Assembly: GCA_963792365.1 (NCBI GenBank)
Contig: CAWBVW010000009.1
Coordinates: 1 to 64,000 of the forward strand
DNA: 64,000 nucleotides
Direction of reading: 5' to 3'
Origin: JAOUGY01 sp963792365
Lineage (GTDB): Bacteria > Actinomycetota > Acidimicrobiia > Spongiisociales > ZC4RG35
Shown here: positions 35,975 through 45,290 of the stretch, in pieces
How the letters are laid out: each line of letters opens with the position of its first letter
Position numbering within the stretch: the stretch's first letter is position 1
The notes under the pieces: model-generated
Told to the model about the DNA's origin: nothing
What the model saw: the letters and a program-made list of their open reading frames with translations, nothing else
Databases searched by the model: none
Translations under genes and position numbers: made by a program

Positions 35975-36577
35975 ATGCTGCGATGCGTATTCGCCCTCGT
36001 CACCATCTTCGGGCTCATCGCCGGTTGCACCACGGCGACTGACGCCACCACGACGGTCCCCTCCGAGCCGACCACTTCGACAAACGTACCCAGCACCACC
36101 GTGCCCACAGACGACAGCGTTCCCGCCACAGAGACGACTCGTCGCGAACGCACCGACACCACCCGACTGTCTCTCGAATTCGACATGCCGGTCGAGGTCG
36201 ACGGCGTCGAGTACTTGCTGCCGTCGGCAGTCTGCTCGACCGACGACGCGGAGTTGCGATCCGTTCTCAACCAGCTGATGGCGTCCACGCAGCGGAGCAT
36301 CGAGGCCCTCGCCAGCGGTTGGCCCACGACCACGCTGGCTCCCGACGCCGAGACCGCTCGCCAAGAACTCGATCAGCTGGCGATCGCCGCCACAGCGGTG
36401 GCCATTCACGAGGATCGCCTCGGGATTCTCGAGCAGCGGTGGGTAGATCTCAACGAGGAGTACTCGCAATTCGACGGCGCCTCAGCCGGTCCGATCGATG
36501 ACCCCACTCGCCGGCGCTGGGAAACGATCGGTGGCAGCGTGGCAGAAGCCATCGATTCGGCGTGCGAGACGACCTGA
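35975..36577 (+). CDS. Small putative lipoprotein of unknown function
   Basis: This 200-residue protein has a lipoprotein signal peptide (LRCVFALVTIFGLIAGC, lipobox Cys18), a Thr/Pro/Ser-rich linker (about 19-60), and a globular part with helices (STDDAELRSVLNQLMASTQR, ETARQELDQLAIAATAVAIH). I do not recognise a family. It is convergent with the thioesterase gene that ends 5 bases after it. Confidence 0.65.
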   Translation: MLRCVFALVTIFGLIAGCTTATDATTTVPSEPTTSTNVPSTTVPTDDSVPATETTRRERTDTTRLSLEFDMPVEVDGVEYLLPSAVCSTDDAELRSVLNQLMASTQRSIEALASGWPTTTLAPDAETARQELDQLAIAATAVAIHEDRLGILEQRWVDLNEEYSQFDGASAGPIDDPTRRRWETIGGSVAEAIDSACETT

Positions 36578-36581
36578 TCCC

Positions 36582-37034
36582 TCAGCCTGTGATGTAGGTC
36601 CCGGTCCCCACCGCCACCAACACGTCGATGTCGTTGCGCAATTCCATCCGGGTGACCGCCACACGCTTGCCGACCCTGAGCGTCGTTCCGGTTGCGACGA
36701 AGGACACGCCCGATCCCGGACGGAGGTAATCGACACGGAGATCGATCGTCCCGAAACGCGCGAACACCGGTCCGATCTCCTCGACACTGGATATCTGGCG
36801 ATCGTGTAGGACCCGGGCGAGCGCCGTGACTCCGCCCACGAGGTCGAGAGTGGCCGAGATGACACCTCCATGGAGAATCCCGCGCATCACGTTCCCGACG
36901 AGCTCTGGGCGCATGTCGAACGACACTCGAACCTCGTCGATCTCGAAGCGATCGACGTTCAGGCCCAGGAGGTGGTTGAAGGGAATGGCGTCGGTGATCG
37001 AGGCCACCGCCTCGGCGATCTCAGGTGGAGTCAC
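36582..37034 (-). CDS. PaaI-like hot-dog thioesterase
   Basis: This 150-residue hot-dog protein has NHLLGLNVDRFEIDEVRVSF, the active-site loop GNVMRGILHGGVISATLDLV and DLRVDYLRPGSGVSFVATGT. The HGG(V)I(S) motif with downstream Asp is that of PaaI/menaquinone-type acyl-CoA thioesterases. The GTG start overlaps the stop of the next hot-dog gene by 4 bases (GTGA), so the two form a pair that may assemble as a heteromer. Confidence 0.82.
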   Translation of the reverse strand: MTPPEIAEAVASITDAIPFNHLLGLNVDRFEIDEVRVSFDMRPELVGNVMRGILHGGVISATLDLVGGVTALARVLHDRQISSVEEIGPVFARFGTIDLRVDYLRPGSGVSFVATGTTLRVGKRVAVTRMELRNDIDVLVAVGTGTYITG

Positions 37035-37444
37035 GTCAGGACCCCGTATCCCCCCACCGCATGAGACACAGGACGGTGTTCGGCGCCGTCCACCCAAATC
37101 CTGACCTGGCCCGAGATCCGGGTCCTCCCGGCTCGGAGAAGATCGGCCTGGGCAATGAGGTCGCCACCCACCGCCGGGCGCAGAAAGGTCATGTGCACGT
37201 CGGAGGTCACTGCCATCGGTTGCAGGCCGAGCACGGTGAAGGACAACACCCACAACGCCATGTCGGCAACCGTGAATTGCGTCGGACCAGAGATGAACCC
37301 GCCGGGACGCAACGTCGTGTCGTCGTAGAGCCAGCGGACTCTGGCGAACCCCTCGCCGAGGTCGTCGCACCGATAGCCACTCGCATGCGACGACGGATAT
37401 TCGGCGGCAATGAACTCGTCCACCTGCGCAGCGGTCAGATCCAT
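37031..37444 (-). CDS. PaaI-like hot-dog thioesterase, paired
   Basis: This roughly 137-residue hot-dog protein has GGFISGPTQFTVADMALWVL and MAVTSDVHMTFLRPAVGGDL. The usual HGG is replaced by PGGFISGP, so catalysis may be altered or depend on the partner encoded at 36582. The ATG at 37444 (MDLTAAQVDEF) is preferred, although one at 37468 is possible; the sigma-factor promoter lies just beyond. Confidence 0.72.
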   Translation of the reverse strand: MDLTAAQVDEFIAAEYPSSHASGYRCDDLGEGFARVRWLYDDTTLRPGGFISGPTQFTVADMALWVLSFTVLGLQPMAVTSDVHMTFLRPAVGGDLIAQADLLRAGRTRISGQVRIWVDGAEHRPVSHAVGGYGVLT

Positions 37445-37603
37445 CAGCGGATCATACGTGTGGTGCATCCGGCCCCATGCGACACGGTGACCTCGGGTCA
37501 TGGTGCGTGGGACGTCGAACGCATCGAGCCTGCGTAACGACTCGTCCTGGCAATCCGTCTCTGTGACGTACCAACCATCTTGAATCAGGAGGAACGGAGA
37601 AGT

Positions 37604-38077
37604 GTGGACGGACGACAGACAATCGAGGCGTTCTACCGGGAGCATGCTGCTGCTGTCCGTGGCTACCTGCTGGCGATGTCCCGGGACCCGATCTGGGCGG
37701 AGGATCTGATGCAGGACACTTTCGTCAAGGCCACGCGTTCACTCCCCGGATACCGGGGTGGGAGCCCGCGAGCGTGGCTCTTTGCGATCGCCCGCACGGT
37801 GTTCATCGACGACACGCGGCGACGACGGCCGGCACCGAGCGACCTCATCGAGGACGTAGCCGTTCGTGACATGGATGTCGAAGAGCACGACCTCATCGAA
37901 CTCACCCTCGCTCAGCTGCCGGAACGGCAGCGAGCAGCGCTCCTCATGTCTGATCGCGCCGGCCTCGACTCACACGAGGTCGGCGAGGCGATGGGCATCT
38001 CATCCGGGGCGGCGCGGGTGCTGATCCACCGCGCACGCCTCGCGTTTCGTGCGGCATACCCAGGAGACGAACTGTGA
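37604..38077 (+). CDS. ECF-type RNA polymerase sigma factor
   Basis: This 157-residue sigma-70 family factor has only regions 2 and 4. Region 2 has AEDLMQDTFVKATRSLPGY and GSPRAWLFAIARTVFIDDTR. Region 4 has LAQLPERQRAALLMSDRAGL and the helix-turn-helix SHEVGEAMGISSGAARVLIH. AGGAGG lies upstream and GTG 37604 is the favoured start, with a TTG at 37580 possible. Its stop overlaps the anti-sigma start (GTGA), the classic sigma/anti-sigma arrangement. Confidence 0.92.
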   Translation: MDGRQTIEAFYREHAAAVRGYLLAMSRDPIWAEDLMQDTFVKATRSLPGYRGGSPRAWLFAIARTVFIDDTRRRRPAPSDLIEDVAVRDMDVEEHDLIELTLAQLPERQRAALLMSDRAGLDSHEVGEAMGISSGAARVLIHRARLAFRAAYPGDEL

Positions 38078-39204
38078 CTCACGAAGAACTTCAAGAGCTC
38101 CTCGAGGGATTCGTCGACGAAACCCTGGATCGGACCACCCGAGCCGAGGTCGACCGGCATCTGGAGGACTGTGCCGAATGCCGCCAGATCCTCGATGGGG
38201 TGGCGGCCATCACGCTCGGAAGCGGGCCGAATGGCGAACTCGACGAGCACGCCATCAGGCGTTCGGTGAGACGGGCGACGTGGAGGACGGTGATCGACGC
38301 CGCACTGATGCTGCTCGGGCTGTGGCTAGCCCTGTGGCTGGTGGCGGTGCTGATCGTGCAGCCGCTGGTGGTGAACCGTGCCGGGCGGGCGGCGACGCTC
38401 GCCGACGCGACCCTCGATCTGGCCACCATGACCAACCCGGGCGGATGGGTCACCGATCTCGAGATCCAGAGCACGGCACTCACGCGGACCGTCAGCGTCT
38501 CGCTGGCGCTGCCGGTCGGCAGCGAGGTGCAACCGCTCGGGGTGGTGTCGGCGCGCATCGGCCCACTGGGATTCGGCGACGCGGGCGGCGGCGCGTTCCT
38601 GCCTTTCGTGAACGCCGACCTCGGGGCGAGCGGCGACGCGCGAACGCTGTTGCCAAGGCTCGGAAGCGGGACGGTGTCGACGGTGGCCGTGACGTTCGCG
38701 GAGCCGCTCACCATCGGCGAGGCGCAGACGATCGCCGACACGCCAGACCATGACACTGCGGTGACCTGGGTGGGCTTCGGTCTCGGTGCCGTCGCCCAGG
38801 GCTCCCCGATCGGTCTGATGGAAGGCGGGACCGTCGGCTACAGCACGTGTCTCGAGCCCGATGCGGTGGATCGCGAGTTGCTCGGCGCCACCTCGGCCTC
38901 GATGAGTCGAGGTGGCGGATTCTCGCCGGCCGACATCGGAGCGGCCCGCGAGCGGGTTCAGTCGGCGTTGACGAACCTCCAGGATCCGGCCGCGGCCGAC
39001 GCCTTGAGTCAGGCTGCGCCGGAGCCGTCGCTCGACCCGGCGCGCGCCCTGACACTGCTCGACCGGGGTGCGGGCGTGACGTGGGTCGTGGTCACGGGAC
39101 CGACCGAGGAGGTGCTGGGTCTCCTCGACGACCTCCCGGGCGCGTCCGCCTCGTTGATGGCGGTCGACTTCTACAACTGGACCCTGCCCTTGTGCGGAAG
39201 GTGA
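38074..39204 (+). CDS. Zinc-finger anti-sigma factor with large extracytoplasmic domain
   Basis: The protein has 376 residues. An N-terminal zf-HC2 domain contains VDRHLEDCAECRQILDGVAA (His-x3-Cys-x2-Cys), which would hold the ECF factor. One transmembrane helix follows at about residues 80-102 (ALMLLGLWLALWLVAVLIV), and then some 270 residues outside the membrane with no family I recognise. It is coupled to the sigma gene and to the membrane protein gene downstream. The stimulus sensed by the outer domain cannot be inferred. Confidence 0.87.
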   Translation: MTHEELQELLEGFVDETLDRTTRAEVDRHLEDCAECRQILDGVAAITLGSGPNGELDEHAIRRSVRRATWRTVIDAALMLLGLWLALWLVAVLIVQPLVVNRAGRAATLADATLDLATMTNPGGWVTDLEIQSTALTRTVSVSLALPVGSEVQPLGVVSARIGPLGFGDAGGGAFLPFVNADLGASGDARTLLPRLGSGTVSTVAVTFAEPLTIGEAQTIADTPDHDTAVTWVGFGLGAVAQGSPIGLMEGGTVGYSTCLEPDAVDRELLGATSASMSRGGGFSPADIGAARERVQSALTNLQDPAAADALSQAAPEPSLDPARALTLLDRGAGVTWVVVTGPTEEVLGLLDDLPGASASLMAVDFYNWTLPLCGR

Positions 39205-39920
39205 GTGCGATGGGAACCTATGAAGACATCCGGGCCGGCCGGCGGCTGGTGATCGCCGGGGTGGCGGCCGGCTACCTGTTGGCGTTGGCGGCAGCGGCGC
39301 TGTTCGTCATCAACCTCGACGGCCAGATCCCGGGAGGGGTGTGGCAGGTGGCCGCCTGGCTGGTCTTGCTGGTGACACCCCCGACGTGGGCCGCCATGTC
39401 ACTCGATCGCCGGCCCTCACTCCTGAGGGTGGCGACCTACTCGGCGGTGGCACTGACATTTCTCACGCTGTTCGGAGGGCTCCTCCCTCCGGTTCACCTG
39501 GTGATCGTGATCCTGTGGTTGCTGGCGGAGCGGAGACGTCCCGGGAGACCGGTCGAGCCCACCGGCTCGACGTGGAAGCGCCCCTTGCTGGCGGTGGCGG
39601 TCGTGATCCCGGCCCTGCTGATGTATGCGCATCTCGACCCGGTCTGCGCAGTGACCGACGTCGGGGGACACACCGTCATCACGGCGGACTCCGACGCTCC
39701 GTCGGGGTGGCGACTGGGCACCTCCGTGGTATCCGGATCGAGCGTGTCGTCGGGGCCTGAAACCGAGACGACGACCTGCTGGAGTGACTCGATCGAATGG
39801 TGGGAGGGGCTGGTCGGGTTGCTGGCGGCGGTCGCAGTCTTGGGCATCGGCACCCGATGGCCGGCGAACGACCAGATCCGATCGACGGCGACACCGGCGG
39901 GGGCACGTTCCCCTGGATGA
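39201..39920 (+). CDS. Membrane protein of unknown function in the sigma/anti-sigma operon
   Basis: This is a 239-residue protein with about five to six transmembrane helices (VIAGVAAGYLLALAAAALFV, VWQVAAWLVLLVTPPTWAAM, LLAVAVVIPALLMYA, GLLAAVAVLGIGTRW). The loop at residues 145-190 is rich in Thr/Ser and contains two Cys. No family is recognised. The GTG at 39201 overlaps the anti-sigma stop (GTGA), with an ATG three codons later, so it belongs to the same operon. Confidence 0.7.
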   Translation: MSAMGTYEDIRAGRRLVIAGVAAGYLLALAAAALFVINLDGQIPGGVWQVAAWLVLLVTPPTWAAMSLDRRPSLLRVATYSAVALTFLTLFGGLLPPVHLVIVILWLLAERRRPGRPVEPTGSTWKRPLLAVAVVIPALLMYAHLDPVCAVTDVGGHTVITADSDAPSGWRLGTSVVSGSSVSSGPETETTTCWSDSIEWWEGLVGLLAAVAVLGIGTRWPANDQIRSTATPAGARSPG

Positions 39921-39942
39921 CACGTCGCGAGCCCCGATCGGG

Positions 39943-40848
39943 TCAGTATCCCCGGTCGGGGTCTACGACGCCGACCAGCGGCTCACCCCGCGTCCACCGG
40001 CCGTGGTTGGTGACGAAGAAGCCGGCCACGTCCCCGGGCCTGCTCCATGCCGCCGTGTGTGAGGTGATCACGAGGCCCGGAACCCGCCACCAGTCGTGAT
40101 CCGACGGGAGCGGCTCCACCGGGAGCACGTCGAGGACCGCGTGTGACAGCCGGCCCGATCCGAGGGCGGAAATCACCGCCTCCACCTCGACGGAGCTCCC
40201 GCGTCCCACGTTGATCAGGGTGGCTCCCGGGGCGAGACGCTCGATCAGGTCATGATCGACCACACCGATCGTCTCAGGGGTGGAGGGCAGCACCACCACC
40301 AGGTGGTGGAGTCCCTCGGCGAACTCGAGGCGGCGGCCGATCGGCAGCACGTCGAGGAATTCTGGGGCGGGTGTCCCGGATCGACTGCACCCCACCACGT
40401 GCAATCCGAGATGGACGGCGGTGGCTGCGATGGCTTGGCCGATGGAACCCGTCCCCATCACGCCCATCCGGCTTCCGACCAGACCGTCGGGGGGCTCTTC
40501 GTGCCAGGTTCGGTGTCGCTCGGTCTCACACACCCGCTGCGATCGGGCGAGCAGGTGGCCGAACACGAACTCGCGCATCTGGGACCCGAACACACCTTCC
40601 AGCTTGGTGAGCACCACTCCCGGAGGGAGTCCGCCGGCGAGCAGGTCGTCGACACCGGCCCAGGTGGATTGAATCCAGCGAAGCGAGGACATCCGCTGGG
40701 CGGCGGCGGCCGCCAGCGACGGGCTGGCGAGCAGGATCTCGGCGTCCGGAGCCTCCTCGGGAAGCGTGCAGGCATCGACCTCGATACCGGCGTCCTCCAG
40801 CAGCTGGACGAGTTGCCGGTGGTCCTCTTCGAGAACCACGACCCTCAC
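39943..40848 (-). CDS. D-isomer-specific 2-hydroxyacid dehydrogenase family protein
   Basis: This 301-residue dehydrogenase has the Rossmann motif SRMGVMGTGSIGQAIAATAV, then VVVLPSTPETIGVVDHDLIE and GATLINVGRGSSVEVEAVIS. The catalytic Arg-Glu-His set is partly visible (INVGRGSSV; the His is in VITSHTAAWSRP). Relatives act on glyoxylate, hydroxypyruvate or phosphoglycerate, so the substrate is not fixed. The GTG start overlaps the epimerase stop by 4 bases. It is the last gene of the glpK-pgsA operon. Confidence 0.83.
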   Translation of the reverse strand: MRVVVLEEDHRQLVQLLEDAGIEVDACTLPEEAPDAEILLASPSLAAAAAQRMSSLRWIQSTWAGVDDLLAGGLPPGVVLTKLEGVFGSQMREFVFGHLLARSQRVCETERHRTWHEEPPDGLVGSRMGVMGTGSIGQAIAATAVHLGLHVVGCSRSGTPAPEFLDVLPIGRRLEFAEGLHHLVVVLPSTPETIGVVDHDLIERLAPGATLINVGRGSSVEVEAVISALGSGRLSHAVLDVLPVEPLPSDHDWWRVPGLVITSHTAAWSRPGDVAGFFVTNHGRWTRGEPLVGVVDPDRGY

Positions 40849-41813
40849 TCGAGCATCCCCTCTGTGCGATACCACGCCACAAGTCGTTCGAGCACTCCCT
40901 CCGGCGTCGTGTACGCGATCGACAGCGCTTGGGCGGCGAGTGATCCGTCGTAGCGATGTCCGTGGAGAACGGTACGCGCCATCTCGAGGCAGATCGGCGC
41001 AGGGCGTCGGGTGACGCGCCCATGGAGTTCGCCGACCACCCCGGCCAGCGACATCGCCGACCGTGGGAGGTATCTGACCCTCAGCGAGCGGCCGAGATGC
41101 CGTTCGAGCATCGCCAGCGCCTCCCGCAGCGTGATCGTGAACGAGTTGAGCACGTAGCGCTCCCCCGGATTGCCACGGGTGGCAGCCGCCACATGACCTT
41201 CGGCGCAGTCGTCGATGTCGACGATCGAGATGGTGGTATCGACGACGAAAGGCAGCTTCCCACGTGCAATGTCGACCACGATCTTTCCGGTACCGGTTGC
41301 GCGACCCGGTCCCTGGACCGACGAGGGGTTGACCGTCACGATTTCGATGCCTTCGAGCGCCATCACGGCTCGCTCGGCGAGGTGTTTGGAACGTTCGTAC
41401 TCCGACAGGTACCAGCCCCGGTGCGGAGACGTCTCCGATCCCACGGTTCCGACTCGCTCTCCGAGCGCCGCCGCCGAAGACGTGTAGACCACGCGCCGGC
41501 ATCCGGCACGGCGCGCAGCGTCCACCACGTTCACCGATCCCCCGACATTGACGCGAACCATGTGCTCGGGGTGACGACCACACATCTCGTTGACCCCGGC
41601 GATGTGGAACACGACCTCCGCTCCTGCGACGGCCGGTGCCAGGGAGGCTGGATCGAGCACGTCGCCGCGGACGGGCTCGGCACCTGACGCTTCGAGAATC
41701 ACATCGGTCCGAGCGGTGCGACTGAGAGCACGAATCTCGTTTCCCTCGGCGACGAGCCTTCGAAGAACCGCGCCTCCAACGACGCCGGAGGCCCCCGTGA
41801 CGAACACACGCAT
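40845..41813 (-). CDS. NAD-dependent epimerase/dehydratase (extended SDR)
   Basis: This 322-residue SDR protein has MRVFVTGASGVVGGAVLRRL (GxxGxxG), DVLDPASLAPAVAGAEVVFH, and the YxxxK catalytic pair in WYLSEYERSKHLAERAV. It then has NPSSVQGPGRATGTGKIVVD and VDIDDCAEGHVAAATRG. It most resembles the HpnA-like or dihydroflavonol-reductase-like branch, so a lipid-linked sugar or polyprenoid role is possible. It lies 2 bases after pgsA, and its own stop overlaps the following dehydrogenase. Confidence 0.82.
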   Translation of the reverse strand: MRVFVTGASGVVGGAVLRRLVAEGNEIRALSRTARTDVILEASGAEPVRGDVLDPASLAPAVAGAEVVFHIAGVNEMCGRHPEHMVRVNVGGSVNVVDAARRAGCRRVVYTSSAAALGERVGTVGSETSPHRGWYLSEYERSKHLAERAVMALEGIEIVTVNPSSVQGPGRATGTGKIVVDIARGKLPFVVDTTISIVDIDDCAEGHVAAATRGNPGERYVLNSFTITLREALAMLERHLGRSLRVRYLPRSAMSLAGVVGELHGRVTRRPAPICLEMARTVLHGHRYDGSLAAQALSIAYTTPEGVLERLVAWYRTEGMLE

Positions 41814-41815
41814 GC

Positions 41816-42433
41816 TCAGACGGTTGCGCCCCGACGTGCGGCCCTGACCGTCTCCCAGAATCCCGACACGTATTGCCAGGCGGAGATCACCGTGAGGATG
41901 ACTGCGATCAGCATCAGCCACTGGTCGAAGTAGAGGGCTCCGATGGGCTCGGCGAACCGGATGAACGCAAAGCCGATGGCCACGAATTGGGAAGTGGCCT
42001 TGATCTTGCCCCATTGAGACGGCCGGACGAGACCCCCACCGAGCGCCACCAGTCCGCGCAGCGCCATGACCACGAACTCGCGCATGACGATGATCAACGC
42101 CGCCCAGACCGACACTCGATCGATCGCTACGAGTGCCAACAGGCTCCCTGTTACGAGCAGCTTGTCGGCGGTGGTGTCGAGGAACGCCCCGAGAGTGCTG
42201 GTGACGTTCCAGCGGCGGGCGAGATATCCGTCGAAGAAGTCGGTGGTGGCGGCAATCGTGAAGAGCACACAGGCGGGCACGAGCTGACGCGTCTCGAACC
42301 CCTCACCGAGGGTGAGAGCCATGATGACCGGCACCAGCACGATGCGGCTGACGGCAAGCAGATCTGGAACGGAGATGGTGTGACCTCTTTCGACGATCAT
42401 ACTGCCGGGCCTGTCGGCCAACCGTTCCGTCAT
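41816..42433 (-). CDS. pgsA: CDP-diacylglycerol-glycerol-3-phosphate 3-phosphatidyltransferase
   Basis: This 205-residue integral membrane enzyme carries the full CDP-alcohol phosphotransferase signature DFFDGYLARR followed by G-x3-D-x3-D in LGAFLDTTADKLL. Helices include LVPACVLFTIAATT and LMLIAVILTVISAW. It makes phosphatidylglycerophosphate for phosphatidylglycerol and cardiolipin. The neighbouring glpK supplies glycerol 3-phosphate, which makes the pairing metabolically sensible. It is 41 bases downstream of glpK. Confidence 0.88.
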   Translation of the reverse strand: MTERLADRPGSMIVERGHTISVPDLLAVSRIVLVPVIMALTLGEGFETRQLVPACVLFTIAATTDFFDGYLARRWNVTSTLGAFLDTTADKLLVTGSLLALVAIDRVSVWAALIIVMREFVVMALRGLVALGGGLVRPSQWGKIKATSQFVAIGFAFIRFAEPIGALYFDQWLMLIAVILTVISAWQYVSGFWETVRAARRGATV

Positions 42434-42474
42434 GATCGTCCGCTTCCGGGCCCGCGTCGCCGGCACGACGGGGC

Positions 42475-43959
42475 TCACGCCCAGTCGTAGGTCCGTTCCA
42501 CCGCCTGCTTCCAACGTGCGAAGAGTCGCGATCGCTCGTCGGAATCCATGGTTGGCTCCCATCGCCGGTCCTCGCCCCAGTTCGCCCGCAGATCGGCCTG
42601 CGAACTCCACACGCCGGTCGCGAGCCCCGCCGCGTAGGCAGCGCCGAGTGCTGTGGTCTCCGACACGCGCGGCCGCACGACTGGGACCCCGAGGATGTCT
42701 GCCTGGAATTGCATGAGAAGGTCGTTGCCGACCATGCCGCCATCGACTCTCAGCTCGGTCAGATCCACACCGGAGTCGGCGTTCATGGCATCCACGACCT
42801 CGGCCGTCTGAAAGGCGGTCGCTTCGAGTACCGCCCGTGCGAGATGACCCTTGTTGGCATACCTCGTGAGCCCGACGACGACCCCCCTGGCGTCGGAACG
42901 CCAGTGAGGGGCGAACAGGCCCGAGAACGCGGGCACGAAGTAGACGTCTCCGTTGTCGTCGACCGACTCGGCCAACGCTTGGATCTCAGCCGAGTCCTCG
43001 ATGAGCCCGAGATTGTCTCTGACCCATTGCACGAGCGCTCCGGCGACCGCAATGCTTCCCTCGAGGGCGTAGGTGGCCGGTTGATTGCCGATCCTGTAGG
43101 CGACGGTCGAGAGCAGACCGTGCTCGGAACGGACCAATTCGGTGCCGGTGTTCAGAAGCAGGAAACAGCCCGTCCCGTAGGTGTTCTTTGCTTCGCCAAC
43201 CGCGAAACACGTTTGCCCGAACACTGCCGCCTGTTGGTCGCCGAGGATCCCTGCGATGGGGACTCCCTGGAGCGAACCGACGCACTCTGCAACGGTCCCC
43301 GACGACGACACGATCTCTGGCAGCACCTCGCGAGGAACCCCCACGGCCGCAAGGAGATCGTCGTCCCATGCCAGCGTCTCGAGGTCCATCAGCAGCGTGC
43401 GCGATGCGTTCGTGGCGTCCGTGACGTGGACGGCTCCGCCTGTGAGCTGCCACACGATCCAGGAGTCGACTGTCCCGAAAGCCAGCTCGCCGGCCCGCGC
43501 TCGAGCCATCAGGTCGGGATCATTGTCGAGAATCCACCGAAGCTTGGGACCGGCGAAGTAGGTCGCCACAGGGAGACCCGTCTTGGCCCGAAACCACTCG
43601 CCCCCGTGAGACTCGGTCAGCCGGCTGCACAGGTCCCCGGTCCGAGTGTCCTGCCAAACGATGGCGTTGTTCACCGCCTCACCGGTAGTTCGATCCCAGA
43701 GGACTGCGGTCTCACGCTGGTTCGTGATCCCGACCGCGGACAGATCGGAGGCGTTGAGACCACCGTCGACCATCGCCCCGTCGATCACTTCCCACGTGCG
43801 TTCCACGATCTCTGCAGGGTCGTGCTCGACCCAGCCGGGCTGCGGAAAGATCTGCTGGTGCTCTCGCTGATGGGAGGCCACGACAGCTCCCCCACGGTCG
43901 AAAACCATGAATCTGGTGCTGGTGGTTCCCTGATCGAGGGCACCGACGAGTTCGCTCAC
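42475..43959 (-). CDS. glpK: Glycerol kinase
   Basis: This 494-residue FGGY-family kinase converts glycerol to glycerol 3-phosphate. It shows GALDQGTTSTRFMVFDRGG, GITNQRETAVLWDRTTGEAV, IVWQDTRTGDL, the glycerol-contact FGTVDSWIVWQLTGG, GILGDQQAAVFGQ, GTGCFLLLNTG and VDGGMVGNDLLMQFQADILG. These are specific to GlpK within the FGGY group. It is the first gene of the operon with pgsA, an epimerase and a hydroxyacid dehydrogenase. Confidence 0.95.
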   Translation of the reverse strand: MSELVGALDQGTTSTRFMVFDRGGAVVASHQREHQQIFPQPGWVEHDPAEIVERTWEVIDGAMVDGGLNASDLSAVGITNQRETAVLWDRTTGEAVNNAIVWQDTRTGDLCSRLTESHGGEWFRAKTGLPVATYFAGPKLRWILDNDPDLMARARAGELAFGTVDSWIVWQLTGGAVHVTDATNASRTLLMDLETLAWDDDLLAAVGVPREVLPEIVSSSGTVAECVGSLQGVPIAGILGDQQAAVFGQTCFAVGEAKNTYGTGCFLLLNTGTELVRSEHGLLSTVAYRIGNQPATYALEGSIAVAGALVQWVRDNLGLIEDSAEIQALAESVDDNGDVYFVPAFSGLFAPHWRSDARGVVVGLTRYANKGHLARAVLEATAFQTAEVVDAMNADSGVDLTELRVDGGMVGNDLLMQFQADILGVPVVRPRVSETTALGAAYAAGLATGVWSSQADLRANWGEDRRWEPTMDSDERSRLFARWKQAVERTYDWA

Positions 43960-43992
43960 CAGTGCGACGATAGCGACCGAGGGGAACCAGAT

Positions 43993-45249
43993 ATGCGACG
44001 GAAGGGACTAAACCAGTCATGCATGACCGGCAGGCGAATACACGGACTCGACGTCGCTCGAGCGGTAGCCATGATCGGCATGCTCATCGCCCATTACGTG
44101 GAGTCGACTCGGGACATCGGCGTCGGGATCATGGTCAGGGACTTCGTCGACGGCCGCGCGATGCCTCTTTTCATGGTCCTCGGCGGCGTCGGTATCAGCT
44201 TCCTCGCCAAGCGTTCACCGGCACCAGACCGCGACCTCGCGACACGCGCACTCATCCTGTTTCCGATGGGACTGGCCCTCCAGGAGTTCACAACCGACAT
44301 CGCGATCATCCTCCAGTACTACGCGTTGTTCTTCCTGGTGGCAATCGGGCTGCGACGTCTCACAGACAAGTCGTTGCTGATGGCGGCCGTCGCCCTGATC
44401 CTGCTGGGCGCCTGGGCGAAACAGATGTGGGCGCCCCTCGTCGACTCCTACGACGGATGGGAGGGCGCGAGCACCCTCCTCCGGGCGGGCACATGGTGGT
44501 CTCTGGTCGTGTCCGGCTACTACCCGTTTCTCCCGGCCGGGGCGTTTCTCACGACCGGTATGTGGCTCGGCCGTCGAGATCTCCGCTCGCCTCGCTTCGC
44601 CAGGCGGCTCGCCGTCGTCGGGATCGCACTGGCGTTCACGGGATCGTGGGTGGGTGCATGGATCGGTGACGAGGTGGGGGCTTCAGGCATCATCGTCGAA
44701 AAGGGGTCGGGCGACGCGGTGATGGTCGAGGATCTCGTCGCAAGATACTCGGCGCGAGAGGCGCTCACCACGGCCGACGCCGCCCGACAGATCACCGACC
44801 GATATCCACAGACGCGGGCAGGTGTCGAAGGGCTCGAGGACCTCGCCTCATCGATCGAACGGACGACCGCCGGGTTTCGGTGGCAACGGCTCTTCGACGC
44901 AGAAGGACACTCACAGATGCCGGCGTGGGTGATCGGCTCTACTGGAACTTCGTTGGCTGTGATCGGAGGCTCGTTGCTCGCCGCATCGGCGGCGACGCTG
45001 ACGGCGCTGACCCTTCTCGGCGAGATGGCGCTGACGTTTTACGCCTATCAGGCGATCGTCATCAACTGGACGCCGGCCCGTCGAGAGACCACGACCGCTG
45101 AGGAGTATGTGCTGTGTCTCGGACTGATCGCAGGCTTCATGATGTTCGCCTTTGTGTGGCGGACCTGGCGCCGCCGTGGTCCCCTGGAGACGGTGCTGAG
45201 GATGGGTTCGGCACCGAGGGTGTCGCCCGCTCGTGCCGAGCAGGCCTGA
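43993..45249 (+). CDS. Multi-pass membrane protein, DUF418/HGSNAT-catalytic-like acyltransferase family
   Basis: This protein of about 418 residues has eight to ten membrane helices. The N-terminal motif RIHGLDVARAVAMIGMLIAH, then MPLFMVLGGVGISFLAKRS, is typical of heparan-acetyltransferase-like/DUF418 proteins. ALTFYAYQAIVINW is the expected C-terminal motif. A long loop at about 220-300 is extracytoplasmic. The substrate is unknown; surface glycan acylation is a common role. The ATG at 43993 has GAGGGG upstream; ATG 44023 is an alternative. It is divergent from glpK. Confidence 0.72.
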   Translation: MRRKGLNQSCMTGRRIHGLDVARAVAMIGMLIAHYVESTRDIGVGIMVRDFVDGRAMPLFMVLGGVGISFLAKRSPAPDRDLATRALILFPMGLALQEFTTDIAIILQYYALFFLVAIGLRRLTDKSLLMAAVALILLGAWAKQMWAPLVDSYDGWEGASTLLRAGTWWSLVVSGYYPFLPAGAFLTTGMWLGRRDLRSPRFARRLAVVGIALAFTGSWVGAWIGDEVGASGIIVEKGSGDAVMVEDLVARYSAREALTTADAARQITDRYPQTRAGVEGLEDLASSIERTTAGFRWQRLFDAEGHSQMPAWVIGSTGTSLAVIGGSLLAASAATLTALTLLGEMALTFYAYQAIVINWTPARRETTTAEEYVLCLGLIAGFMMFAFVWRTWRRRGPLETVLRMGSAPRVSPARAEQA

Positions 45250-45290
45250 CTCCGGGGGGCGTGGGTCTGATCTCGCCGCTTCGGGCGTGG

